Shown here in pieces: positions 14,301-23,080 of a DNA stretch of 64,000 nt. Position numbers and translations under genes: made by a program. Origin of the DNA: Lophius americanus (Eukaryota; Chordata; Actinopteri; Lophiiformes; Lophiidae); the NCBI GenBank assembly GCA_037951165.1, contig JBBDHG010000169.1:718501-782500 (forward strand), read 5' to 3'. The notes beneath the pieces were generated by a model that was not told where the DNA came from, did no database searches, and saw only the letters and a program-made list of their open reading frames with translations. The first letter of the stretch is position 1, and each line of letters begins with the position of its first letter.

Positions 14301-17300
14301 GCTCCCATCCATAGGCCACCGATACCCATCAGCATAATCCCGCTGGTCGATTTCGGTCCAGACCGTACGAAGGTCCATCAGGAGGGTGGATCAAAAGTCA
14401 GAAGTTTTGCAAAGTAGTTTCTCTCTGTGCCTCTAAAAAAGTTCCACAGCTCTGGCGGTTCCATCTACTGTCTGACAAAGACAATAAATCTGCAATTTAC
14501 AAGGTGCGTTCCGAGGAAATCACCGCCGGAGGAACGCAACCCAAACATCTCCGCTCCACAAACCTCATCAGACGCTGGATTTTGCACCGTGTTATCGCAG
14601 CGACGCTCCATCCAAAGCTGTGCGATTGTTTCAGCGGACGCCGGCTGCTGAAAGGCGGGAACTCTTTTGAGGCATATGGCGGCAGAGAGCGGATCCCTCC
14701 TTCTTCTGAAGCCACTTTATTTCCCTGACAGGCCAACATTTGATAAATTGAGATAATTCGCCCACAAACGTTGGAGCGGCCTCAGAAAACATGAACGCCA
14801 CAGGCATGGCGGCAGATGGCGCTTATCCTGTGGAAGCGACAATTGAGGATCACAACCCAGTCGATGGTTGTTTTGACAGCATCGGCGAAAATGAAGTGAC
14901 TGTTTGGCGTTAACTTCTGCATTCAAAATCTGTTTCTCCTTGTCCCGACCCTCGGAGCGTCTGAAGCCCACATTCCTAGTAGTTCCCTCCCGTCATTTGC
15001 CTCGCCGTCATCCCACTGTTACCCAGCTGCCAGCCATTTTTCAAGCTGTCCTTCAGAACGCTTAATGTGGATCATGTGTGTTTTCAACCTCTAGGAGGAA
15101 AGCTCTTACATCAACGGCAAGGCCACCCATAAAATCACGGTGACCCCCATGGCCAACTTGACCGTCACCTGCGGCGTCAGCAACAAGCTGGGCGAAGACG
15201 TCATGACCATCAATGTTTCCTCTGGTGAGTCGGTGCTTCCCTACAACGTTGGCGGTCCGCTTCTTTCTCCAACTCAGATCTCGTCATTCCAGCGAGAGAG
15301 AAATGTATCTATTTAAAGTGGAATAAATTCCTCTGGGGAATAGATTTGCGTGACATCAATAGTTCCACGCTGAAGAGGAATGTTAGGGCCGCTTGAAAAA
15401 TGAGAAAAAAGGAAATACTATGGGAATAAAGTCGTAATTTTGTGAGATAAAAAAGGTTTTATTTGTACGAGACTGAAATTGGAATGTCGAAGAGAGAAAA
15501 AAATTTGAATTGAAGAAGAAAAAATATTTAGTTCTTAGAGAATAGTCAGAATTCTGAAGTTTTGCAACCTCTGTGCTGTGCCACACACACACACACACAC
15601 GTCATTGTGTTAATGAAGTAGTCAGATTACTGTAAGATAAGTATTTATGATACAAGCCTCCGTCTACATAATGCGACGGCTAAATCCGGAATGTCTCCAC
15701 ATCAGAAACGATTTCCTCCGAGTCTATCCCGTTTCTTCAGAACAAACCCGAAGTCTTACGGAAAAGTTCTGATACTCTTGATTGTCTTATGATAATGTTC
15801 CAAAAATTCAGTATTTATTGATTTTATCAAACTTTTACCTACGATATTTTTTTTTTTAAAGGAGTAATGAGGATAAGGAAGGAAGTGTCAGAGGCTAATC
15901 CTGAATACCACTGCTGTGTCCTCTCTTGTCATACATGCTGTGCCATTGCTCTTCCTCCTCCTCACTCATTCTGTCTGTCTGTGATAATCCTCCCCCCCTC
16001 TTCGTCTCTCCTCCCATCCCTTTCTGCTGGGTTTGGCTGCATGTTTTGTTTGTTGGGGCTTTAAACTAGTCCCACACTTCTCTCCCTGCAGCCTCAGAGC
16101 TGCTGCCTGTCATATTCCACATTGAAATTATTGTTGTTTTTTCAAGAACGTTCTTCCCTCTTCGCTCTTCCACTTGCAGATTCCTTTTTATTCCAGCTGA
16201 TTTCCTCTCCCTTTGAACCTCTGCCGACTTTTGCTAAGCTTTTCAGTTTGCGAGCTTCATATGTTTTTCTTTGATTTTTATGATTTCTAATTTATCCATA
16301 TTTGGTTTCAGTTTTTAAGGAGGAAAATGAGAATAAAGGTAAGTGTTTGTTCTCCTCCTTTTCTTTTTCTTCTTTTTTTTTTTACTTTCTATAATTTCTC
16401 AGGAGATTATGTGGATTTTTTTTTTTTTGTTGATTTTTTGCAATAATCTCAAACTAATCTTGAGGTAAATCCTGATATCATGGTCAATCTAACTAACTTA
16501 CTAACAGAATGTCTTTGATTGTTTAACCAATAAACTCCCATCATTCATATTCATCCCCTCAAATGCCGCCACATCTCAGCTTTACCACCTTCATCCATTT
16601 TTTCTTCAGAGTTGCGTTCAGAGAAAATCAAAGGCAGATTTCTAAAAAAAATAAACATATCTAGGGCCTGATTATGATTAAAGGGCTTTTCGTCATTTCC
16701 TCGAATATAATATAATAAAGGCTGAACAGTTTCCCCATCAGCTGCAATTTCCTTTAAGACTTATTTTGCAGCAAATAGCTGTTCAATATTATAAACACTG
16801 ACAGGAGATGTGAGTGGGTGGGCTATATGAGGCAACATCATGTCATCAGGTTGATGTGTTGGGTTTAGGGGAAATGGTCAAGCGTGAGGATCTGAAAGAC
16901 TTTGTCAGCGGTCAAATTGGGTCAGAGCATCTCCAGGACTTTAGGTCTGGTAGTTCTTGTTCTGCAGTGGTTAGTATATTGCAGTGAAAGAAATGTTGAA
17001 ACAGGCCTCGGCTGACATCTTAAACTGCAAAGGTATATCCCTGAGAAGCCCCCAAAACTCTGCGTTGTACAAGCTGTCCTCCTGAAATTTGGATTAGATC
17101 GGACCAACACTCATAAAGTTCTGTCCGAAAACTGTGTTTTTGTATAAAGAAAATGAAAAAACAACAATATAAACCTTCTGCTATTGAGTTAAATATGAAC
17201 TCTTAGGGGTAAAATATGATATAAATAAAAATGGATCTCCTCAAGTCGATCCATATGAACCAAGTTTGGACTGAGAAGCACCAACACTTGATCAATTATA

Positions 17301-18195
17301 GGCCGAAAACTTTTGGAGAGACAGCTCCCTCTAGTGACAGGAATTCACGACCAAACTTTCCCCAAATCAATCCTTGTCTTCTTCGCACTAAAGTCTACGT
17401 GGCTATCAAATTTGAACGTGATCCATGAAATGACTTTGGAGTTATGGTTAACACAAAGGAACTACGCTGTCATGTGACACAGCTGAAGAAACTATTTGTG
17501 CGAGTGTTAAGAGGTGGAGGGTCTTCCTCTATGGTGGAGCGGCGCTGAAATAATCTTCAGTCAACATGTTGTACTTCGGCACACGTGTTCTTGAAAGCCT
17601 TTGATTGAGTTCTCTTGCATGCTTAGGGGAAAACCGTCCGTGTGAGTGTGTGTGTGAGTGTGTGTGTGTGTGCGTGTGTGTGTGTGTGTGTGCGTGTGTG
17701 AGTCTTACAGCTGAAGCATCGGACTCTGGTTTTGTTTTCAGGCTCTCAGGATGAATCGGAGGACCAAGCCAAGCTCATTGTGGGCGTTGTAGTAGGGCTC
17801 CTCATAGCCGCCGCCGTGGTGGGACTCATCTACTGGCTGTACATGAAGAACTCGAGGTAAAGAAAGAAAGACACATATTTGCATTTAGAACTTCCTGCTC
17901 AGCTCCTGCTGCCGGCCGCTCCTTCCAGCTAACCATCCTCACAAAGATTGAAGGGGGAAAGCAGACTTTGGAGAGGTGACACTTACTTACAGGAAGGATG
18001 AGTCTGCAGCCTGCAGTGAAGCGAGTGACGGCTGTCTGGAGCAGCTTGAGGAGGTTTTTCCGCCGCAGATGTGCGTTATGCTTTTTTTGTATTTTCTGCA
18101 TCCCTTTCAGACAAGGAACCTGGAAAACTGGAGAGAAGGAGACGGGAACGTTTGAGGAGAGCAAGAAACTGGAGGAGAACAATCACATTGTTTGA
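655..18195 (+). CDS. alcam: alcam (CD166) gene, 12 coding exons, 5' partial
   Basis: Activated leukocyte cell adhesion molecule, a type I membrane glycoprotein that mediates homophilic adhesion and binds CD6. The coding exons are 655-719, 4944-5031, 5351-5521, 6463-6587, 9025-9157, 12432-12544, 13251-13374, 13489-13610, 15095-15224, 16312-16338, 17742-17856 and 18111-18195. All have AG/GT borders and compatible phases, and together they give 431 residues and a stop. Domain order follows human ALCAM: V2 (exons 1-3), C2-1 (4-5), C2-2 (6-7), C2-3 (8-9), stalk (10), transmembrane helix (11), tail (12). Diagnostic matches to my memory of the human protein include LKC with NPPP, GEYKCSL, SYING, DQAKLIVG, YWLYMK and KKLEENNH. 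Human ALCAM has 583 residues, so the signal peptide and V1 domain (roughly 130 residues) lie upstream of the window. Teleosts can carry two alcam paralogues; I cannot say which this is. B-strand cysteine of C2-2 is absent. Confidence 0.93.
2410..2475 (+). repeat. (CT)n microsatellite
   Basis: Nearly uninterrupted CT dinucleotides with one T insertion, grading into a short CA run before the duplicated segment. Confidence 0.9.
2475..2581 (+). repeat. segment duplicated at 11132-11240 (copy 1)
   Basis: From the CA run through aatcagaaggatactgctgc to gggaccgatgacctgcag the sequence is almost identical to 11132-11240. Visible differences are one extra G and one extra C in the second copy. Both copies follow a CT tract. 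Confidence 0.9.
3690..3950. repeat. possible interspersed-repeat relic
   Basis: Wording such as tagggccttatagaccaata and ggtagccggtgcagtgac resembles a repeat I recall as common in teleost introns. Family not identified; recall only. Confidence 0.35.
4944..5031 (+). CDS. alcam: alcam exon: V2 domain, first cysteine
   Basis: Acceptor ctcatcag, donor gtaact, phase 0 in and phase 1 out. It encodes LGTCIAADANPAPMIAWKKN and GKTLVADGR. It carries the B-strand Cys (GTC) and the C-strand Trp (AW) of an Ig fold, equivalent to human LGDCISED...ITWYRNGKVL. Confidence 0.88.
5351..5521 (+). CDS. alcam: alcam exon: V2 domain, second cysteine
   Basis: Acceptor cgctgcag, donor gtaagt, phase 1 in and out. 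It starts VAVVTPSIKVNTTTGLFTTS, continues STLQYMAAKEDNNAVFTC and ends near EPFPVH. It supplies the F-strand Cys of V2 and matches the human MTSTLEYKTTKAD...FTCSVTY region. An N-x-T glycosylation sequon (NTT) is present. Confidence 0.9.
6463..6587 (+). CDS. alcam: alcam exon: C2-1 domain, first half
   Basis: Acceptor acttctcag, donor gtcagt, phase 1 in and phase 0 out. It encodes YPPEKISLQVMSKGLIAEGD followed by NVTLKCHADSNPPPKSYYFN and VK. The GDNVTLKC...NPPP pattern is diagnostic for ALCAM C2-1 and includes the B-strand Cys and an N-glycosylation sequon (NVT). Confidence 0.93.
7240..7480 (+). repeat. possible teleost interspersed-repeat relic in alcam intron
   Basis: It starts near ttaaaggttcagtttgtaga and includes an element-like cctatgtgtctacaggggg. 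This resembles a dispersed fish repeat that I recall only from general reading. Family unassigned. Confidence 0.4.
9025..9157 (+). CDS. alcam: alcam exon: C2-1 domain, second half
   Basis: The acceptor ctaccag follows an unusually long pyrimidine tract (about 8970-9021); donor gtgagt; phase 0 in and phase 1 out. It encodes GQKMLVENSDTYTVNSISRE, then AAGEYKCSLADNEKMEASQS and IAVS. GEYKCSL is the F-strand Cys signature and matches human GDYKCSLIDKKSMIAS. Confidence 0.93.
10371..11095 (+). repeat. (ATCC/ATCT)n tetranucleotide array
   Basis: About 0.7 kb of mixed ATCC, ATCT and ATAT units in the intron between alcam exons 9025-9157 and 12432-12544. Stop codons are rare, so it yields spurious open frames rich in Ser, Ile, His, Pro and Tyr. 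It runs directly into a CT tract and the duplicated segment. Confidence 0.95.
11095..11134 (+). repeat. (CT)n microsatellite
   Basis: CT dinucleotides joining the tetranucleotide array to the second copy of the duplicated segment. Confidence 0.9.
11132..11240 (+). repeat. segment duplicated at 2475-2581 (copy 2)
   Basis: Near-identical copy of 2475-2581 in the same orientation, about 8.66 kb downstream, again preceded by CT and CA runs. It is then followed by a second CT tract that copy 1 lacks. Confidence 0.9.
11260..11421 (+). repeat. (CT)n microsatellite, interrupted
   Basis: Around 160 bases of CT/CTC repeats with short interruptions, ending in a short ATA trinucleotide run to about 11440. 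Confidence 0.92.
12432..12544 (+). CDS. alcam: alcam exon: C2-2 domain, first half (B-strand Cys absent)
   Basis: Acceptor tacttag, donor gtaatg, phase 1 in and phase 0 out. It encodes YLDVSLSPDGKVVKTVGDTL, then PVKMEKIASGDTQVSWMK. The C-strand Trp is present, but the position where human ALCAM has LPVSC reads LPVKM, so the usual B-strand cysteine is missing while the partner Cys is kept in the next exon. Confidence 0.9.
12670..12960. repeat. dispersed repeat family A, copy 1
   Basis: Shares ordered short blocks with 17000-17440 and 27240-27500: a cctacattgtca-type block, tctgcggtgtacaag, and a tctccccctagtg-type block (here agctccccctagtgtcag). Family unknown. Confidence 0.55.
13251..13374 (+). 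CDS. alcam: alcam exon: C2-2 domain, second half
   Basis: Acceptor gttttcag, donor gttagt, phase 0 in and phase 1 out. It encodes NGKAVKEPEFSKLTYADAGV, then YVCEVSMGGLIRRKSFELLV and E. DAGVYVC is the F-strand signature and matches human DAGNYVCETALQEVEGLKKRESLTLIVEG in outline. Confidence 0.92.
13489..13610 (+). CDS. alcam: alcam exon: C2-3 domain, first half
   Basis: Acceptor gtgtcag, donor gtaagt, phase 1 in and phase 0 out. It encodes GKPKITSLTKHRADDGKHKV, then LTCEAVGVPEPSFQWSINNT and N. The B-strand Cys (LTCEA) and C-strand Trp (FQW) are present, as is an NNT sequon. The preceding intron is only 114 bases. Confidence 0.93.
13790..13825. mobile_element. Tc1-like terminal fragment
   Basis: atcagccataacattacaac followed by cacctgcctaatattgtg is the end of a Tc1-like transposon common in fish, as I recall it. 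Only this terminal piece is recognisable. Confidence 0.6.
13842..15094 (+). other. alcam intron remainder, nothing recognised
   Basis: Contains A/T runs and several GC-richer stretches (about 14500-14950) with overlapping short frames on both strands but no family I recognise. Confidence 0.5.
15095..15224 (+). CDS. alcam: alcam exon: C2-3 domain, second half
   Basis: Acceptor cctctag, donor gtgagt, phase 0 in and phase 1 out. It encodes EESSYINGKATHKITVTPMA, then NLTVTCGVSNKLGEDVMTIN and VSS. The F-strand Cys is in VTCGV. SYING and the closing NVS are also in human ALCAM. NLT and NVS are potential N-glycosylation sites. Confidence 0.93.
16312..16338 (+). CDS. alcam: alcam stalk microexon (27 nt)
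   Basis: A 27-base symmetric exon (phase 1 in and out) with acceptor ggtttcag and donor gtaagt. It encodes VFKEENENK and a split glycine codon between the last Ig domain and the transmembrane exon. Skipping it leaves the frame intact. Human ALCAM has a short alternatively spliced stalk exon at this place; equivalence is inferred from position and phase, not from sequence similarity. Confidence 0.72.
16795..16990 (+). mobile_element. Tc1-like transposon relic (5' part)
   Basis: Blocks such as gtgggtgggctatatgaggc, gttgatgtgttgggtttag, ggtcaagcgtgaggatctga and gtcagagcatctccaggact follow in order the 5' region of the Tc1-like family whose ends read ATCAGCCATAACATTA. Heavily decayed and non-coding. 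Confidence 0.65.
17000..17440. repeat. dispersed repeat family A, copy 2
   Basis: Shares cccaaaactctgcgttgtac and cagctccctctagtgacagg blocks with copies near 12.7 and 27.3 kb. It directly follows the Tc1-like relic. Confidence 0.55.
17640..17702 (+). repeat. (GT)n microsatellite, interrupted
   Basis: GT repeats with GA and GC interruptions, ending about 40 bases before the acceptor of the transmembrane exon. Confidence 0.9.
17742..17856 (+). CDS. alcam: alcam exon: juxtamembrane and transmembrane segment
   Basis: Acceptor gttttcag, donor gtaaag, phase 1 in and phase 2 out. It starts SQDESEDQAKL, runs through a hydrophobic helix IVGVVVGLLIAAAVVGLIYW and ends LYMKNS plus a split Arg codon. 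The human counterpart reads NDQAKLIVG...YWLYMKKSK. Confidence 0.95.
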
Positions 18196-18228
18196 TGGGC
18201 ATCTGGCTGTACTACATGTATGAAAGAG
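18111..18228 (+). CDS. alcam: alcam last coding exon: cytoplasmic tail and stop
   Basis: Acceptor ccctttcag. The coding part runs to the TGA at 18193-18195 and encodes QGTWKTGEKETGTFEESKKL followed by EENNHIV. KKLEENNH is shared with the human tail; the end differs (HIV instead of KTEA). A donor-like gtagga follows 18228, so 18196-18228 is probably 3' UTR spliced onto the exon at 20693. Confidence 0.9.
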
Positions 18229-18458
18229 GTAGGAGTTAACCGTGTGATACAATACAGTTTACACACTGATCTTCACTCCGCATCCTCCGGCAGCTCCGTT
18301 TAATACAATACTATCATCAGCAGCCAAACATTTGGTTTCCAGACAGCTGATGATCGGGAGGCGGGCCAAAAAAATCAGGTGTTTTGGGTAATCAGTGTTA
18401 TTTATCTCAGCTTGGAGATTGGCTGATCCTGCTTTTTAAACGTCAGGTCAATAATTAC

Positions 18459-18490
18459 TCACTCTAATGGGAAGTTTCCCATTAGAGTGA
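18459..18490. repeat. perfect 32-base inverted repeat
   Basis: Arms tcactctaatgggaa and ttcccattagagtga (15 bases each) separated by gt, followed by an A12 run. Located in the proposed last alcam intron. Confidence 0.85.
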
Positions 18491-19704
18491 AAAAAAAAAA
18501 AGCACCCAGAGAACGCAAACATCCGCCAAGGCCCTGAATCCACCATAAACTCCAGCAAACTCCCTCAGTCTCACTGAAATATTCTGGACCCGTTCGCCTC
18601 CCCTTATTCTCTCGCTCCTTCCTCTTCAGCATCGCGGCCCCCATCTCAGCCCCACCCCCTCTGAAAACCCTTTTTTTCCCGTTTCTCCATATGCTGAAAA
18701 AATAAGGAGAATATAATAATCCCAGCTGTCATGCTTTTTCCAAAGGTGCATAGATGATATTTGGAAAAGAAACTTTCTCTGTCACTACTCCAAACGACCC
18801 AATTATTTATTTTATTTTGGAGGCTGTACCTTTAGGATATACCAAAATATACCTCTGGGTACATACACATGCAAACAACATACACAAACAAACAAACAAA
18901 CAAACAAACTGACAAACACACACAGAGTCGAAAAGATGACCTCCTCCATCAGCAGAGGTCATTCAATTTGATTTAAATGCTCCATTAATAACATTAATAA
19001 TAATAATACTTCATTAATTCAATTGTTGCAGACACCCCCATCCTCATCACTACTGGCGAAGATCACATCGCCACTTAAGTAGACCATTTCCACAAGCAGG
19101 AAATTATGCAGAGGATAGAATGCAGTCCTAGAAGTGTGTTTTTTTGCCGGAGCTAATGGTCAAATCCTGCATTTTATCTGAATAAAGTAGCAGAGATTTG
19201 CAAGTCATCCAGCTTTTTAGCCGTTTCAGCAATTTCTGCCGCAGTAGCTTCATTCACCGGTTGTTATTCAGTAGATCACACACCCGGGTGGACCATATGA
19301 TGCTTTGTTTATTTGTGTTTTGGAGCTGAAGTGCTGCGAATCAATCGGGAAATACCTTTTAATTCATGCGATCTATTGCTTTGTTGTTGCCAAAGCTGCT
19401 AGTTTTCGTCGCTCCTGGTCCGGCTAACTCGCCCATCGCTGATCTCTCTCGGCAGAATCCAACACATTCCATCAATTTACGTTAGGTCTTAGTTTTGGGT
19501 TCGGACCCCGGTGCGCTGCGTTAGTAAAGGGGGCGGGCTGAAGGGATATGTGGCGGGACCTGGATCCAGCAGAGACCTGGGTTCTCAGATTATCCTGGAA
19601 CGATGAAGCACTGGCGAAGACGACAGACAGGGACGTTGGCGGGGGGGTTCCAAGCGTAGGGCTTAAGGCGATTAACATCTAGCGCAGGGAAAAATCCCTA
19701 TGAG

Positions 19705-19842
19705 GAATACATCGTCTGGAATCTGAGTGTGCTGATATATCCTCTCAGATTCCAGAATACATGGTCTGGAATCTGAGTGTGCTGATATATCCTCTCAGAT
19801 TCCAGAATACATGGTCTGGAATCTGAGTGTGCTGATATATCT
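19705..19842 (+). repeat. 50-bp tandem repeat, 2.8 copies, hairpin units
   Basis: Unit begins gaatacatggtctggaatct; copies start at 19705, 19755 and 19805 with one visible difference (catcg for catgg) in the first. Inside each full unit tctggaatctgag and ctcagattccaga are exact reverse complements. Confidence 0.93.
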
Positions 19843-19974
19843 GCCGCTTAGGCTGCGCAGTAATCTGGCGAGGAGTGGTTGGAACGCCGGGTTCTCATAC
19901 TGGAGGCTGACGGCTGGATTAGAGACAGGTGTGGAATCAGGCCAGTTGTCAGGGTTGTGTGGCGGCACCCACGA

Positions 19975-19975
<1 letters not shown>

Positions 19976-20005
<30 letters not shown>
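19976..20005 (+). repeat. (CA)n microsatellite
   Basis: About 15 CA units. Confidence 0.9.
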
Positions 20006-20008
<3 letters not shown>

Positions 20009-20286
20009 GAGGCTTGAGAAGTAACACATGAAAGGTAGGCTGAACATTCAGGGAGCTTTATCTTAACAGGCGTGGGCTTTAAAAATTCTTAAAGTTTCAA
20101 TTGGCCCAGTAGTCCAGAGAGGAGAGTCCAGAGGAGGCTGGAATCCTCTCAGCAAATCCTCTGGGCAGCGTCTGGGGTTGGCTTGGACTGAAGGGGCCGC
20201 TACATCATCCTCCTGTGCAGGAACAAGGGGAGGTCAATAACCTAATGATGCCGCCAATGCAGGGGGCGTCGTGTGCATATTCCACC

Positions 20287-20289
<3 letters not shown>

Positions 20290-20335
<46 letters not shown>

Positions 20336-20336
20336 C
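20290..20336 (+). repeat. (GT)n microsatellite
   Basis: About 20 GT units with GC interruptions at the right end. Confidence 0.9.
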
Positions 20337-21333
20337 GCTGTTAAACTGAAGATTATACCTGTGGGAGGAGAGCCACACGAGCTTATCCATTATTTCCTGA
20401 AAGAATCGGTCTGTGTTGTAAATCCTGAGGGGTCAGGGCGCGGCGGAGGGAATCCAACACTTATTCCATGACTCATTCTACTTTTATCTGTTAAAAAAAA
20501 TACCTGCACCATCGAGATCTGCCATAAAAATCCTATGTGTTATCTTTTCCGTCTGCTGTCCAGAAAAAGCATGGTGGTTAGCATGTTAGCATAGCCACAT
20601 TCTCACAATATAAGATGTAGGATGGGATAAACTGGATTTTTGCTGTGACTCATTTCATTCACACTATATTTCTCTCTCTGTTCTTTGTGCAGATGGAAGC
20701 AGCCTTGCCACATTGAACATACAGACTCCCCTTTGACTCTCGACATTGTCCATCAGGCTCCACATAATGTGCAACAATCAGTAGATTTTCCACCTTGTCC
20801 TGCCCCCACCTCCTGCTGTCCCGCCTCACTGTATGAAGTCTGCACTGGCTGCCTTGTGTTACTGTGTAATTTAGTTCTCCTGGTCAATGCTCCGGAATGT
20901 TTTGGTTCAAACAAACCTATGAGGCTGCAAAGGTTGTTTTTTTTTTCTGTTCAATTTTTCCCCCCCCTTTTTTTGTTGTTTTTGTTTTTTTTCGCCTTGA
21001 ATTTCTTCAAAGAATGTAAATTTTCTTGTACACGTAATACGAAAAAAAAAAAATCCAAATGGCGTGTGTCTCCCCCCCTCCTTGCTGCGCATGATAATTT
21101 TCATTTTCATTTCCATGTTTTTTGCGCTGTATGTAGAAAAGCCTCTGAGAGAGAGAGAAAAAAAAAAACACAAACAAACATGCATCACTGTTTTATACTG
21201 AAACTTTTCAGAAGATAACCTCCACATATGACTACAGTTCTCTGGCTTTTACACACTGGCAACACTAAATGGTCTAAATATATGGAATTACTGGAAGCCC
21301 CCTTCAAGTAAGAGTCCCATGTTCATGATGTTC

Positions 21334-21339
21334 AATAAA
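21334..21339 (+). terminator. possible proximal polyadenylation signal, alcam
   Basis: Canonical AATAAA about 640 bases into the proposed 3' UTR exon; it is the nearer of two good signals. Use would give a short 3' UTR. Confidence 0.4.
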
Positions 21340-23074
21340 CAACTGGATGTACTGTGAATGATTTCTATACATGCAGTTGGTTGTGACCCAAAAGAAGGAG
21401 GAAAAAAAAATGTACGACTCAACCACTACTATATGTTTTAGTAAATTAATTTTTGCTTTTGTCTTAAGGGGAACTTTTTAATTCCTCTATGTTGCAAATA
21501 TCTCAAAAAAAAGAAAATGCATAATGACAAAGAAAAGGTCAGGAAAAAGTGCAACAACCTGCGAGAAAAGAAAAACTGTGTTTGGAAGTACAGGCGGAGG
21601 ATGAGTTTGTTCACCTGTGATTTATTTTAATACACCATACTATTGTCTCCGCGTCTGCTCCACCCTTCATCTTCCATTCTCTCCGGCTTCTTCAGACAAT
21701 TTTATGTTATTTTTTTATTTTTTTGGAATTAATTTGATTTTGGTTATTTTAATTTTTGAGAAGCTTCAATTCAGTTTTTATTTTTGTTTTTATGTGTGTG
21801 TGTGTGTGTTTTAAGTGTATTTATATTCTGCGTGCAACCTACATGGATGGCGATGCATTCACGATCATTTCTGTCTGTGAGCCTGCGTGCGAGGCGTCAC
21901 GTATTTAAACGGCACCATGTGACAGGCTAAGTTACACGGCGGCGGCTAAGACGAGCTTTTTTTTTACTTGTTTCCGTGTCATCTTTAGCTCACTCCGTGA
22001 AGACCATCTCCAAGCTGAAGACAGTGGTTATCAGAATAGACGAGGTGACTCAAGGTGGTGGCTTTTTTGTACGCCAGCGCTGCGGCACGACGAAGAGAAA
22101 AAGTGCCAAACGCGTTTCAAGTCGCTGTGATTAAAAAGCTTCACGGCAAAATCCAGTGAGTTTAACCCACAAAGTGTTAAAATCAACCCTTTCTCCACTA
22201 AATCCAAGTACAATGTGAACGTTTTAACTCTTCAATAGTGTTAATATCTAAAATTCTGCAATAGTATGTCACTTATTCTTACCGATACAATTTATTTTAA
22301 GGTATTAAACGGAGATTTTTAATGTTAGATATAATCACGTGACATAATGCTTCTGGATCTTTCTGTAAGGGAATCTAGACCAACTTCCCTTCAGCTACTT
22401 CCATAAGTTGAGGGCCTAAAACCCCCCCCCTGAGATAAAAACCTATCTTTCTGGCGGAGAGATAGCCTCCTCACTTGAAGAAGACGCAGGAAAAGTTACA
22501 GTCTTCGTCTCAACGCCCTTCATCAGCGTGACTCATCCATTTCTGCCGCCTTCATTTTTTTTATTTTCATGCGATCGGAGGGCGATTACGTCTCCGTTGG
22601 GTTGGATTAACATTAACTAACTCCGTCACTGAGGTTCAAAATCAACTGGGAAGATGTTTAACACTGGATTTTATTGTTTTTTGCTGCGTTGATGAAAAGA
22701 ATCGCGTCGTTGCGAAACTGTTAACTTGAAGAAACCACGATCCGCTCGACCTTCAGGTGACGGCTGTTCAAAAACTGTAGCAGAGAGATGACATCCCATC
22801 ATCCCGCCTTCGTGTAAAAGTTATCAAAGTAGCGCACCTCTCATTCAAGCAGCTCCAAACTTAACGTCGGTGCAGTTGCATTGTGGGACGGTTACGGGGA
22901 TACATTACACGCAACCAGTAGGTCACCATTTTTTAGACACCTTGTCTATTGTTTCCTCATGCCTTTTGTTCCTTTTTTCAAATAATCAGGTCAGCAGTGA
23001 AACCAAAGAGGGTAAGATGAGAGGGCCATAGTAGTGTTGTAAATACAGACTTTTGTTTTTGTACTGTTGTTGAC

Positions 23075-23080
23075 AATAAA
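23075..23080 (+). terminator. probable distal polyadenylation signal, alcam
   Basis: AATAAA in the context gacaataaagtgtac, followed by an A-rich stretch from 23093. Its T-rich upstream sequence and its place just before the gene-free interval make it the best candidate for the transcript end. Confidence 0.55.

Larger units (their letters stand above)
18229..20692 (+). other. proposed last alcam intron
   Basis: Lies between donor gtagga at 18229 and the acceptor at 20691-20692. It contains the inverted repeat, a CAAA run near 18885-18910, the 50-bp tandem hairpin repeat and two dinucleotide runs. No exon recognised. Confidence 0.55.

Noticed and set aside
19811..20017. 68-codon frame over the 50-bp repeats and CA run
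   Set aside because: Repeat-derived, with no domain.
20685..21218. 177-codon frame downstream of alcam
   Set aside because: It begins at the acceptor of the proposed 3' UTR exon, is dominated by T/A runs and has no recognisable domain.
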